Shown one piece after another: positions 54,198 to 62,846 of a stretch of DNA of 64,000 nucleotides. The notes beneath the pieces are model-generated. The model was not told where the DNA came from. It saw nothing but the letters and a program-made list of their open reading frames with translations, and made no database searches. The stretch is taken from NCBI RefSeq assembly GCF_004359575.1, contig NZ_SCWF01000005.1, positions 62,001-126,000 on the forward strand, written 5' to 3'. Position numbers and translations under genes: made by a program. The stretch is from Macrococcus bovicus (GTDB lineage: Bacteria > Bacillota > Bacilli > Staphylococcales > Staphylococcaceae). The stretch's first letter is position 1, and each line of letters begins with the position of its first letter.

Positions 54198-54458
54198 ATG
54201 AAATACGATAAAAATTCCATTAACCGTTTGAAACGGCTGCAGGGACAGTTGAATGGTGTCCTAAAGATGATGGAAGAAGAAAAAGACTGCAGAGAAGTGG
54301 TGACGCAGCTGAGTGCTTCCCGGAGCGGTATTGAAAGACTGATCGGTGTAATTGTCAGTGAGAACTTAGCCGAATGCGTCAAAGAGAATGTCAAAAATAA
54401 TGAAGATACAGATGAGCTCGTAAAAGAAGCTGTCAATCTGTTGATCAAAAGTAGGTAG
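54198..54458 (+). CDS. cstR: Persulfide-sensing CsoR-family repressor CstR
   Basis: All-helical repressor of 86 residues. Cysteines lie at positions 31 (KDCREV) and 60 (AECVKE), the same numbers as the reactive pair of S. aureus CstR that forms sulfur bridges with persulfide. The His of copper-sensing CsoR that follows the second-helix region is absent (site reads IERLIGVIVSENLAEC). The ATG at 54198 follows GTAGGGATGAT; a frame reaching 54135 would start in the promoter. Expected to control both divergent arms. Confidence 0.93.
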   Translation: MKYDKNSINRLKRLQGQLNGVLKMMEEEKDCREVVTQLSASRSGIERLIGVIVSENLAECVKENVKNNEDTDELVKEAVNLLIKSR

Positions 54459-54463
54459 AAAAT

Positions 54464-54754
54464 ATGAAAACCATCACAGTCAAAAGTTTAGAACAGTTGC
54501 TTAAACAGCAGGCAGATATCAAGCTGATTGATGTCCGTGAACGAGATGAGTTCTCAGTAGATGGCATTAAAGAGGCAGAAAATATTCCGTTATCAGAGCT
54601 TGAAGCGAGAACGTCCGAGTTCAATCAGACAGATGAATACGTGATCATCTGCCGGTCAGGTAACCGGAGCGGCATGGCCTGTCAGTATTTAGAGGAATCA
54701 GGCATTCACACAACGAATGTCCAAGGCGGAATGATTGAATGGAATAGACGATGA
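54464..54754 (+). CDS. Single-domain rhodanese
   Basis: Sulfurtransferase of 96 residues with the rhodanese core IKLIDVRERDEFSVDGIKEAENIPL and the active loop CRSGNRSG carrying Cys. It lies five bases after cstR and overlaps tauE by four, so is co-expressed. Probably accepts sulfane sulfur within the detoxification pathway. Confidence 0.92.
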   Translation: MKTITVKSLEQLLKQQADIKLIDVRERDEFSVDGIKEAENIPLSELEARTSEFNQTDEYVIICRSGNRSGMACQYLEESGIHTTNVQGGMIEWNRR

Positions 54755-55509
54755 CACTTTTTATCCTCCTCCTCTTCATCGGAGCCATCGGGGCATTTGT
54801 TTCAGGGCTGGTCGGCATTGGCGGCGCTATCATTATCTTTCCGATGCTCCTCTTTATTCCACCGCTCTTTGGTATCGATACCATCACGCCGCATCTTGCA
54901 AGCGGTCTGACAGCCGCACAGGTTTTCTTCAGTACACTGAGTGGCAGCATCAGCCAGCGCAGTAATCCAGATGCGAGCCGTCAGTTAATCGTGCCGATGG
55001 GAGCAGGGATTCTGCTCGGCAGTATAGGCGGTGCATACAGTGCTTCTCTCTTTGATGAACGTATCATCAATATCGTCTATACAGCCCTCGCTATACTCGC
55101 TGTTATCCTCATGTTTGTCAAAGTAAGACCCGAACAGACAAAAACACAGTTCAATTCCGTTTTATTATTCGTCGCAGCTACTTTAATCGGTTTTCTATCG
55201 GGCATTGTGGGCGCTGGGGGTGCTTTTATTATCGTGCCCGTCCTGCTCGCTCTATTCCGTGCGCCTTTTAGAAGTGTGGTGGCGAGCAGTATTATAATCG
55301 CCTTTATCTCTTCTATCGGGACTTTTCTGATTAAAGCGGCGACGGGAGATGTGGATTTCATACTGATGATACCTCTTGTCATCACAAGCTTGATCATGGC
55401 ACCAGTCGGTACACGTATCTCTAAAAAAACAAATCAGTCGGTGCTGCGCTATATACTCGCAGCTCTTATAGCAGCTGCTGCTATTAAAATGCTGCTGCAA
55501 ATTCTATAA
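54751..55509 (+). CDS. tauE: TauE/SafE-family sulfite/thiosulfate exporter
   Basis: Membrane protein of 252 residues with eight helices in two repeats, each with the family glycine motif (VSGLVGIGGAIIIFPMLL and LSGIVGAGGAFIIVPVLL). In cst operons TauE removes sulfite or thiosulfate made by the dioxygenase. Translationally coupled to the rhodanese. Confidence 0.9.
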   Translation: MTLFILLLFIGAIGAFVSGLVGIGGAIIIFPMLLFIPPLFGIDTITPHLASGLTAAQVFFSTLSGSISQRSNPDASRQLIVPMGAGILLGSIGGAYSASLFDERIINIVYTALAILAVILMFVKVRPEQTKTQFNSVLLFVAATLIGFLSGIVGAGGAFIIVPVLLALFRAPFRSVVASSIIIAFISSIGTFLIKAATGDVDFILMIPLVITSLIMAPVGTRISKKTNQSVLRYILAALIAAAAIKMLLQIL

Positions 55510-55510
55510 C

Positions 55511-55545
55511 AAAAGCGCTCAAGATACTAACTTGAGCGCTTTTTC
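55511..55545 (+). terminator. Terminator after tauE
   Basis: Stem AAAAGCGCTCAAG / CTTGAGCGCTTTT (55511-55523, 55531-55543). Confidence 0.9.
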
Positions 55546-55647
55546 ATCTATCTGTCGATGATGGACTGGAAGCCGCACTGCAAGTCATACGGACCGGAAC
55601 GTGCGATAACCGAGTCAATTAGCATATTTTGTGGGTGAATCCGGCTA

Positions 55648-55683
55648 TTAAAAATCCTTCTATTTCCAAGGAAATAGAAGGAT
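55648..55683 (-). terminator. Terminator of ahpF
   Basis: Stem ATCCTTCTATTTCC / GGAAATAGAAGGAT (55654-55667, 55670-55683), T run on the minus strand. Confidence 0.88.
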
Positions 55684-55689
55684 GATGGA

Positions 55690-57213
55690 TTAATGTCTGA
55701 TTAAATAGTCAAATGCACTGAGGGCAGCTGTTGCGCCTGCGCCCATAGAGATGATGATTTGCTTGAATGTCTGATCTGTACAGTCACCTGCTGCAAAGAT
55801 ACCTGGCACATTTGTCGCACCGTTGCGGTCAACGATGATCTCGCCACGTTCATTACGCGCAACTGTGTCGCCGACAAATTCAGTGTTCGGTACAAGGCCG
55901 ATCTGAACGAAGACACCTTCTAAGTCGATTGATTTTTCTTCACCTGTATGGCGTTCCGTATAAGTCAATCTGCTTAGTTTATCTGTACCTGTCAGTTCTT
56001 TTGTTGCGGCCTGCGTGATGATTTCAGAGTTCGGCAGTGAAGCCAGACGTTCCTGCAGGACAGCATCTGCACGCAGCGTATCACCGAACTCAAGTAATGT
56101 GACGTGCTCTGTAATACCTGCTAAATCAATTGCTGCTTCAACCCCTGAGTTACCACCGCCGACAACTGCGACACGCTTTCCTTCGAAGAGCGGGCCGTCA
56201 CAGTGCGGACAGTAAGCGACACCTTTGTTTTTGAATTCAGCCTCACCCGGCACATTCATGTTACGCCATTTAGCACCCGTACCGATAATTAAGGTTTTAG
56301 AAGACAGTTTCGCACCGTTATCCAGTTCTACTTCAACCATATCGTTGACTTTCTCAATGCTCTTAGCACGGACTGCTGTCATCACATCGATATCATAGTC
56401 ACGGATATGTTCACCTAGGTTCTGTGATAAAGCAGGACCTGTCGTCTCTTTAACACCGATCAGGTTTTCGATGCCTGCTGTGTCATTGACCTGGCCGCCG
56501 ATCCGTTCTGCTACCATACCTGTCCGCAGACCTTTACGTGCTGCGTAGATAGCTGCTGCTGCACTTGCAGGACCGCCGCCGATTACCAGTACTTCGTAAG
56601 CTTCTTTCGCATTCAGTTCGTCTGCGTCCAGACCACCGCCGACTTGCGCGACAATTTCGTCCACTGTCATGCGTCCGCTGCCAAATTCTTCACCGTTCAG
56701 GAAGATGCTTGGCACTGCCATGATATCTTTAGATTCTTCGCGGAAGACTGCACCATCAATCATGGTATGTGTGATATTCGGATTCACGACAGACATCAGA
56801 TTCAGAGCCTGTACGACATCCGGACATTTGGTACACGTCAGACTGATATATGTTTCAAAGTGAAGCGGCTGGTCTAACTTGGCAATCTGCTCAAGTGTAG
56901 ACTGCTCTTCTTTCGGCGCGCGGCCGCTGACTTGCAGGAGCGCTAATACAAATGATGTGAACTCATGACCTAAAGGCACACCTGCAAATGTAATTCTTGC
57001 TTCTTCATCTGGACGTCCCACTGTAAAGCTAGGCGTCCGTTTCAAGGAAGATTCTTTTAAAGTGATGCGCGATGTCATCTCTGCGACTTCTTTTAGTAAG
57101 TCCATCATATCCTGTGATGCTTTATCTTCTCCGGCACTTGCTGTCAGGACCACTTCTCCTTCAAGCAGTTCAAGATACTGTGCCAGCTGCTGTTTCAACG
57201 TTTTGTCTAACAT
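55690..57213 (-). CDS. ahpF: Alkyl hydroperoxide reductase subunit F
   Basis: NADH-dependent flavoprotein disulfide reductase of 507 residues that reduces AhpC. N-terminal double-thioredoxin domain with CTKC (SLTCTKCPDVV), then a thioredoxin-reductase-like part with VLVIGGGPASAAAAIYAARKG, the redox pair in CPHCDGP, VAVVGGGNSGVEAAIDLAG and FAAGDCTDQTFKQ. GGAGGG precedes the ATG. Lies 77 bases after ahpC with a long hairpin in between. Confidence 0.95.
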   Translation of the reverse strand: MLDKTLKQQLAQYLELLEGEVVLTASAGEDKASQDMMDLLKEVAEMTSRITLKESSLKRTPSFTVGRPDEEARITFAGVPLGHEFTSFVLALLQVSGRAPKEEQSTLEQIAKLDQPLHFETYISLTCTKCPDVVQALNLMSVVNPNITHTMIDGAVFREESKDIMAVPSIFLNGEEFGSGRMTVDEIVAQVGGGLDADELNAKEAYEVLVIGGGPASAAAAIYAARKGLRTGMVAERIGGQVNDTAGIENLIGVKETTGPALSQNLGEHIRDYDIDVMTAVRAKSIEKVNDMVEVELDNGAKLSSKTLIIGTGAKWRNMNVPGEAEFKNKGVAYCPHCDGPLFEGKRVAVVGGGNSGVEAAIDLAGITEHVTLLEFGDTLRADAVLQERLASLPNSEIITQAATKELTGTDKLSRLTYTERHTGEEKSIDLEGVFVQIGLVPNTEFVGDTVARNERGEIIVDRNGATNVPGIFAAGDCTDQTFKQIIISMGAGATAALSAFDYLIRH

Positions 57214-57235
57214 CGATATCCCTCCTCAAATAAGT

Positions 57236-57286
57236 GCCACAACGTTCTAAGAACGTTGTGGCTTTTTTTCTCTCAATAGTGAGAGT
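57236..57286 (-). other. Tandem hairpins in the ahpC-ahpF intergenic mRNA
   Basis: Minus-strand RNA would fold CTCTCA-CTAT-TGAGAG, then a 12-bp stem GCCACAACGTTC / GAACGTTGTGGC (57236-57247, 57251-57262). The T run lies 3' of the long stem only on the plus strand, so this is not a clean terminator for ahpC. It may be a processing or stability element setting the ahpC:ahpF ratio. Confidence 0.6.
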
Positions 57287-57290
57287 CGTC

Positions 57291-57860
57291 TTAGATTTTA
57301 CCGACTAAGTCAAGACCAGGCGTTAATGTCTCTGATCCTTCTTTCCATTTAGCCGGACATACTTCACCGTCATGTGTACGCACATATTGAGCAGCTTTGA
57401 CTTTATCTACAAGTACGCTTGCTTCACGGCCGATGCCGTCGTTGTTGATTTCCATTGTTTGCACTACACCGTCCGGATCGATCAGGAATGTCGCACGTTG
57501 AGCCAGACCTTCAGCTTCGTCTAATACATCAAAGTTGCGAGCGATAGTGTGAGATGGGTCACCGATCATTGTATATTCAATTTTAGAGATAGCATCTGAG
57601 TGGTCATGCCACGCTTTATGTGTGAAGTGCGTATCACAAGATACAGAGTAAACATTAACCCCTAAATCCTGTAATGCTGCATAGTGATCTTGTAAGTCTT
57701 CTAATTCAGTCGGGCAGACAAACGTGAAGTCAGCTGGGTAGAAGCAGACAATACTCCAGTCGCCTTTCATTGACTCGTTAGATACCTCAATGAATTTATC
57801 CTCTTTAGGATTATAAGCGTTTGCTGTGAATGGCAAGATTTCTTTGTTGATTAATGACAT
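57291..57860 (-). CDS. ahpC: Peroxiredoxin, alkyl hydroperoxide reductase subunit C
   Basis: Two-Cys peroxiredoxin of 189 residues: peroxidatic Cys49 in DFTFVCPTE and resolving Cys in GEVCPAKW near residue 168. It reduces hydrogen peroxide, organic peroxides and peroxynitrite. CGGAGGG places the start at the ATG at 57860; the longer frame to 58010 runs through the PerR box and promoter. Confidence 0.96.
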   Translation of the reverse strand: MSLINKEILPFTANAYNPKEDKFIEVSNESMKGDWSIVCFYPADFTFVCPTELEDLQDHYAALQDLGVNVYSVSCDTHFTHKAWHDHSDAISKIEYTMIGDPSHTIARNFDVLDEAEGLAQRATFLIDPDGVVQTMEINNDGIGREASVLVDKVKAAQYVRTHDGEVCPAKWKEGSETLTPGLDLVGKI

Positions 57861-57890
57861 GAATGAACCCTCCGAATAATGAATAGATTT

Positions 57891-57913
57891 TAGATTATAA
57901 TTATTATAATCTA
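57891..57913 (-). promoter_or_regulatory. PerR box of ahpCF
   Basis: The core TTATAATTATTATAA (57895-57909) is identical to the PerR consensus TTATAATNATTATAA; the flanks extend the match to 11-bp arms around one base. It lies about 35 bases upstream of the ahpC start. Confidence 0.9.
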
Positions 57914-58123
57914 GTACTCCCCTATTGTTACATGATTGCTGTTTGAAGTCAATGAAGAAAGCTTGAATGAAATATGACTTTTTCATCCTATAGATGAACA
58001 TTTTTACCATCCGTCTGCAACGTGATGATTATCAGTAGAAGGCTTATATTCTCAACGGAAATGTAAGTGATATGAATTCAATATTGAGATGATTTAAAAA
58101 ATTTAAGTCATACCAAAAATACA

Positions 58124-58183
58124 TTGAACTTTTTTCACAATCAAACTATAATGAAAGCGAGATAAATGTGAATTATTTCACAA
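58124..58183 (+). promoter_or_regulatory. Sigma-A promoter with Rex box before pfoR-ddh
   Basis: -35 TTGAAC (58124-58129), 17-base spacer, -10 TATAAT (58147-58152). Downstream lies ATGTGAATTATTTCACAA (58166-58183), matching the Rex operator TTGTGAAN4TTCACAA at all but the first base. An extra half-site TTTTCACAA occurs in the spacer. This predicts repression at low NADH and induction without oxygen. Confidence 0.85.
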
Positions 58184-58201
58184 TTAAAAGGAGCGTTCTT
58201 T

Positions 58202-59272
58202 ATGGACCAAACAGTAAACCGCATTTCTGCAAAAGATTTTATCAACAAAGTGTTAGCCGGGGTTGCGCTCGGTATAGTCGTCGGTTTAATTCCGAATGCT
58301 ATTCTCGGTGAGTTATTCAAAGCATTGACGCCTTATCATCCTATTTTCGCCACGTTAAACAGCGTGGTAGTCGGTATCCAGTTCACCGTACCAGTCCTCG
58401 TGGGTGTATTAATCGGCATGCAGTTCAAACTTAATCCGATTCAGACAGTGATTGTCGGTACAGCCGCATTCGTAGGTAGTGGTGCTGCTATCTTCAAAGA
58501 GAATGCATGGGTCTTAACAGGTATCGGAGACTTGATTAACACGATGATCACCGCTTCTATCGCCGTCTTATTGATTCTCTGGATCAAAGACCGCTTAGGC
58601 AGCCTGACTATTATCCTCCTGCCGATTATAGCGGGTGGTATTGCAGGGTTTATCGGGATCATTCTATTACCTTACGTCAAACTCATCACATCAAGCCTCG
58701 GCCAGCTGATCAACAGCTTCACTACTTTACAACCGATCGTTATGTGTCTTCTGATTGCGATTTCATTCAGTATACTGATTGTTTCACCTATTTCAACGGT
58801 GGCCATCTCTATGGCGATCGGTATCTCCGGGCTTGCCTCTGGTGCCGCGAATTTAGGGGTCGCTGCCGCTGCCTGTATGCTGGTCGTCGGTACTATGCCC
58901 GTCAATAAAGCGGGCGTCCCTATCGCTGTCTTTCTGGGTGCCATGAAAATGATGATGCCAAACCTTCTCAAATATCCGATCATTGCTTTGCCGATTGCAC
59001 TGACAGCCGCCGTTACAGGAGTGGCCGGTAGTCTGATGGGTATCCAAGGAACTAAAGAATCAGCAGGTTTCGGCTTTTCTGGTCTCGTCGGACCCATCAA
59101 TGCTTTTAAATTCATGGAAGGCAATGCCATGATGAATCTGTTGCTGCTGATTCTGGTCTATTTTGTCATTCCATTTGTATCAGCATTCATCTTCCATTAC
59201 TTATTCACCAAAGTATTTAAACTGTATGATCCAGACGTATTCAAATTCCAGACTGAAAGTGAGGATAAATAA
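58202..59272 (+). CDS. PfoR/PTS EIIC-like membrane protein
   Basis: Polytopic membrane protein of 356 residues of the PfoR family (PTS_EIIC_2, COG3641 type), with about ten helices and glycine-rich loops such as GISGLASGAANLGVAAAACM and the C-terminal GFGFSGLVGPINAF. These proteins lack EIIA/EIIB domains, so sugar phosphorylation is not implied. AAAAGGAG precedes the ATG. The next gene, D-lactate dehydrogenase, starts directly at its stop, so a role in lactate or pyruvate movement is possible but unproven. Confidence 0.8.
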   Translation: MDQTVNRISAKDFINKVLAGVALGIVVGLIPNAILGELFKALTPYHPIFATLNSVVVGIQFTVPVLVGVLIGMQFKLNPIQTVIVGTAAFVGSGAAIFKENAWVLTGIGDLINTMITASIAVLLILWIKDRLGSLTIILLPIIAGGIAGFIGIILLPYVKLITSSLGQLINSFTTLQPIVMCLLIAISFSILIVSPISTVAISMAIGISGLASGAANLGVAAAACMLVVGTMPVNKAGVPIAVFLGAMKMMMPNLLKYPIIALPIALTAAVTGVAGSLMGIQGTKESAGFGFSGLVGPINAFKFMEGNAMMNLLLLILVYFVIPFVSAFIFHYLFTKVFKLYDPDVFKFQTESEDK

Positions 59273-60268
59273 ATGACTAAAATAATGATGTTCGGTGCCC
59301 GCGAAGACGAAAGACCTGCCGCTTTGAACTGGGCGGAGAAAAACAACGTGGCGCTCACTATCTCCTCTGAAATTCTGACACCTGAGACAATCGATTTGCT
59401 TAAAGGTTATGATGGTGTGACGACACAGCAGACCGGAAAACTGGCACCCGAAATTTATGAGCGTTTAGCAGCTATCGGTATCAAACAGATTGCACAGCGC
59501 AGTGCCGGTTATGATATGTATGATTTGGAAGCGGCCAGAGCCCATCACATCATTATCTCAAATGTACCAAGCTATTCACCGAACTCTATTGCAGAATATG
59601 CCGTCACTATGGCTCTCAATCTCATCCGTAAAACCACGCTCATCGATGAGCATGTCAGACGTCATGATTTCAGATGGCAGCCTGCTATCATGTCTAAAGA
59701 AATCAAAAGTCTGACCGTCGCAATCATCGGTACAGGACGTATCGGTCAGATCACCGGAAAGATATTTAAAGGTTTTGACTCGACTGTAGTCGGCTACGAT
59801 CTCTATCCGAATGACCAAGCGAGAGAATGGATTGATTACAAAGATTCTATAGAAGAAGCAGTTAAAGAAGCGGACATCGTCTCCCTGCATATGCCAGCAA
59901 CAAGTGACAATCACCACCTCTTCAATAAAGAGATGTTCGCTCAATTTAAAAAGGGTGCCATCCTCATCAATGCAGCACGTGGCAGTGTGGTTGATACCGC
60001 CGCTCTCATTGAAGCCACTGATAATGGTCAGCTGGCTGCTGCTGCACTTGATACGTATGAGTTTGAAAGCAGCTATTTCCCCAAAGACTTCAGCGGTCAG
60101 GAGATTACAGACAAAGATCTGCTGCGTCTGATTGAACACGACAAAATTATTATGACACCTCATATCGCCTTCTATACAGATGTCGCCGTAAAAAATCTGG
60201 TCGAGGGCGGCTTGAACGCAGCACTCGAGGTCATTCAGACAGGTACTTGCCAGACAAGACTCAACTAA
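59273..60268 (+). CDS. ddh: D-lactate dehydrogenase
   Basis: D-2-hydroxyacid dehydrogenase of 331 residues that reduces pyruvate to D-lactate with NADH. Seen: IAQRSAGYDMYDL, NVPSYSPNSIAEYAV, the NAD loop AIIGTGRIGQITGKIFKGF with Asp at the strand end (GYDLYP), catalytic Arg in INAARGSVVDT, and the His in MTPHIAFYTD. Co-transcribed with the PfoR-like gene under a Rex box, which fits NAD+ regeneration in anaerobic fermentation. Confidence 0.93.
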   Translation: MTKIMMFGAREDERPAALNWAEKNNVALTISSEILTPETIDLLKGYDGVTTQQTGKLAPEIYERLAAIGIKQIAQRSAGYDMYDLEAARAHHIIISNVPSYSPNSIAEYAVTMALNLIRKTTLIDEHVRRHDFRWQPAIMSKEIKSLTVAIIGTGRIGQITGKIFKGFDSTVVGYDLYPNDQAREWIDYKDSIEEAVKEADIVSLHMPATSDNHHLFNKEMFAQFKKGAILINAARGSVVDTAALIEATDNGQLAAAALDTYEFESSYFPKDFSGQEITDKDLLRLIEHDKIIMTPHIAFYTDVAVKNLVEGGLNAALEVIQTGTCQTRLN

Positions 60269-60269
60269 A

Positions 60270-60301
60270 AATACGCCCGCCTATTTAAAGGCGGGCGTAT
60301 T
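60270..60301. terminator. Bidirectional terminator after ddh
   Basis: Stem AATACGCCCGCC / GGCGGGCGTATT (60270-60281, 60290-60301). Confidence 0.88.
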
Positions 60302-61891
60302 CTACTTCTCCAAGTAATAATGCACAATATGCTCGAGCATGACCGGCAGCTCTTCGAAAGCACTTTGTCTGTTCAGTCTTTCTGTTACCTTATGGGCATC
60401 CTTACCAATCGGTCCGCAGTTAAAGACAGGTGCCTGAATAGCATGGATTTCCTCAAATGGAATGTGATAGGTCCGGTTAAAGGTCGGCGTGTTATCCGCA
60501 TAGACTTTTCCGCTGCCGGCGCTATCACTTAAACAGTAGCTCAAGTCACTGATACCATTGAAATAATGCAGACGTTTACTCTCACGGCCATAACTTGCGG
60601 CTGCATTTCTGACCTGCTCAATCAAATCTTCAATTTCCGCATGATAGGATGCATTGACCGCCGGATAATAAGGCGGTACAAAGAATGTGATCATCGCAGG
60701 ACCGATTGCTTTACAGTTCTTCATCAACTCGTCTACGACATGAATGTTCTGCAGATACAGTGCCGGTTCTTCTATTGCTTGATTGATGATATGTTCCACT
60801 TTTTCCCGGCCGAGCTGCTCAGTTGCCTGCTGCAGAAGTTCTTCGTAAGTCAGCACTTTTATATCGAGCGTTCTCTCCACTTGTTCAAGTTCAAAGATCT
60901 GCTGATAAGCTTGTTCACATTTCACTTTTGCTTCCTTGACAATAGTATTGAACTGGCTGAAGACCTCTGCTGCGGTTTGTTTAAATGAAAAGACATTATA
61001 TAGTGCGACAGAACGGAACGGCGTCTGTACATCATAATAATCTTTTAAATCTTTATTCATCAGCGCAACAGGCAGAGGTGTCGCTTCGTCTTCAAAAGTC
61101 TCCTTGAAATGACGGTTATATTCCATGAGCTGATTGACGAAGTTCAGCATGAAATTGGAACTGATTCCGTTCATCGGTGTGCCGACATGCGTTTCCTCAC
61201 CATAACAAAGAACAGCCGGCATCAGTTTGCCGATAGAGCCAGAATAAACATAATGGGCATTATCCGATGCTTGCTGCTGGAAAGTCGGTTCACTGTTCAG
61301 ATACAGGACAATATCCAGCTTTTCTTGCTGGACAATATCATACAGTTTCATCATCGCTGTACGCATACCGAGTGAATTCACTTCTTCATCAGGCACCGTC
61401 ATGAGCAGCAGATTGATATCCCATTCCTCAAGAATCGCTTTTTCGATTAATGACAGATGAAGCATAAGACCCGGCTTCATGTCCATCGAACCACGTCCAA
61501 AGAGATATTCTCCGCTTGCCAGATCTTCTTTTGCTGTCGCATTCAAATAGGCATCGTCTTCTTTGAATAACGTTGTAATTGCATCCATATCAAATGCTGC
61601 CTGGGCATAATCACCGAAGTCATCGATGCCCACTGTATCGTAATGACTGATCAGTACGATGGTTTTTTTGGAGCTACTTTTGTAATGTGCCATCAGCGTA
61701 TGCCGACCATCCCCAGTCGGCGCTAGGATTACCTGTTCTTTCCGCTCCTTAAAGTAAGGTAAATCCATAAGCATCTGCTGAATAAAGAACGGAAACTGCT
61801 TCTCTCCTTCTGACAGTGTCACACTATCAAATTGAACAATCTGCTTCAGAAGAGCTGCACGTGCTTCTGCGTTTTGCCATAAACTCATCAT
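60302..61891 (-). CDS. M20-family peptidase, RocB-like
   Basis: Zinc-dependent hydrolase of 529 residues, longer than most M20 enzymes and like Bacillus RocB of the arginine-use regulon. The metal and catalytic residues are in place: ISHYDTVG (His-x-Asp), FGRGSMDMKPG (bridging Asp), PDEEVNSLGM (Glu-Glu), and a C-terminal GPIGKDAHKVTERL with the last His. GGGGA precedes the first of two ATG codons. Substrate unknown; no other roc gene is present. Confidence 0.85.
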   Translation of the reverse strand: MMSLWQNAEARAALLKQIVQFDSVTLSEGEKQFPFFIQQMLMDLPYFKERKEQVILAPTGDGRHTLMAHYKSSSKKTIVLISHYDTVGIDDFGDYAQAAFDMDAITTLFKEDDAYLNATAKEDLASGEYLFGRGSMDMKPGLMLHLSLIEKAILEEWDINLLLMTVPDEEVNSLGMRTAMMKLYDIVQQEKLDIVLYLNSEPTFQQQASDNAHYVYSGSIGKLMPAVLCYGEETHVGTPMNGISSNFMLNFVNQLMEYNRHFKETFEDEATPLPVALMNKDLKDYYDVQTPFRSVALYNVFSFKQTAAEVFSQFNTIVKEAKVKCEQAYQQIFELEQVERTLDIKVLTYEELLQQATEQLGREKVEHIINQAIEEPALYLQNIHVVDELMKNCKAIGPAMITFFVPPYYPAVNASYHAEIEDLIEQVRNAAASYGRESKRLHYFNGISDLSYCLSDSAGSGKVYADNTPTFNRTYHIPFEEIHAIQAPVFNCGPIGKDAHKVTERLNRQSAFEELPVMLEHIVHYYLEK

Positions 61892-62016
61892 GTCTATCCC
61901 CTTTCATATAGTTCTATCATAAGCCCTGGCTCCTAAAAGATAAAGTACACATTTACTGTCATCATCTGACTATCAATCTGCATCATGATAGCGCTATCTT
62001 CATAAAAATACTGCAC

Positions 62017-62043
62017 GCCTTATCCTGTCATTCAGGATAAGGC
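62017..62043 (-). terminator. Hairpin 3' of the ECF T gene
   Basis: Stem GCCTTATCCTG / CAGGATAAGGC (62017-62027, 62033-62043); on the minus strand a T-rich stretch follows nine bases later. Probable terminator. The rest of the ~160-base gap shows nothing further. Confidence 0.6.
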
Positions 62044-62054
62044 GCAGGCACATT

Positions 62055-62846
62055 CTATCTTACATCTTCAAGTCCAGTAATAGGCAAGGTAGCTGCCAAA
62101 AGAAACGCAGCGACAACTACCGCTGTCATCAGAATAATAAAGACTACATCATAAAAACTGAATGGCACGCGGTAATAGTAAGTTCGAGGACCATCCTTAA
62201 AACCCTTTTTCTCCATGGCAACAGCCAGCCGGTGTGCTTTACGTATATTCTGACTCATCAGCGGAATCAACAGATGCTTTAAACGTCTGACACCTCTGTA
62301 CTGACCCGGATCTATCATCTGATAACGCATCTTCAGCGAATTTCTGAGCTGAAAGAAGGACTCTATCATCAACGGAACCATTCGTATCGCTGCCATAAAA
62401 GCATAGGCATACTTCGGTCTGACTTTTAAATGCTGCATCAGGCTATAGAAAATCATGACAATCTGAGTAGTAAAGGCAATCGTCAGCCCGAGACAGCTCA
62501 CAGTAAGGGTCCTGAGCGACAGATGAAGACCTCTGAAGAGACTCTCTGTCGTAATATGAATCATCCCCCATTTAAAAAGTGTCCCGAGCCCGTCGCCATA
62601 GAAAATCATAAAAAGAGAAGAAGTGAGACTGAAGAGTGCGATAACTGAGAAAATGGCCAATACAAGCTTTAAGCGTGTTCCAGAAAAAAGCAGCATGAAA
62701 ATGAACATCAATAATGTCATATAAAGCATGACATCAAAACGGTGGATGAAGATGACCAGAAAGAAGAGCAAGACACCCGCTGCCATCTTCGTCAGGATAT
62801 TCACATGGTCCATTACCGTCATCCGTGTCTTAAACTGTTCATACAT
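62055..62846 (-). CDS. ECF transporter T component
   Basis: Transmembrane coupling subunit of 263 residues with five to six helices and the cytoplasmic coupling region RMVPLMIESFFQLRNSLKMR and AVAMEKKGFKDGPR, the second being the AxExRG-type motif with Lys in place of Arg. GTG at 62855 abuts the ribosome binding site, so the ATG at 62846, overlapping the ATPase stop, is preferred. Works with the duplicated ATPase upstream. The S component would lie beyond the window. Confidence 0.85.
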   Translation of the reverse strand: MYEQFKTRMTVMDHVNILTKMAAGVLLFFLVIFIHRFDVMLYMTLLMFIFMLLFSGTRLKLVLAIFSVIALFSLTSSLFMIFYGDGLGTLFKWGMIHITTESLFRGLHLSLRTLTVSCLGLTIAFTTQIVMIFYSLMQHLKVRPKYAYAFMAAIRMVPLMIESFFQLRNSLKMRYQMIDPGQYRGVRRLKHLLIPLMSQNIRKAHRLAVAMEKKGFKDGPRTYYYRVPFSFYDVVFIILMTAVVVAAFLLAATLPITGLEDVR

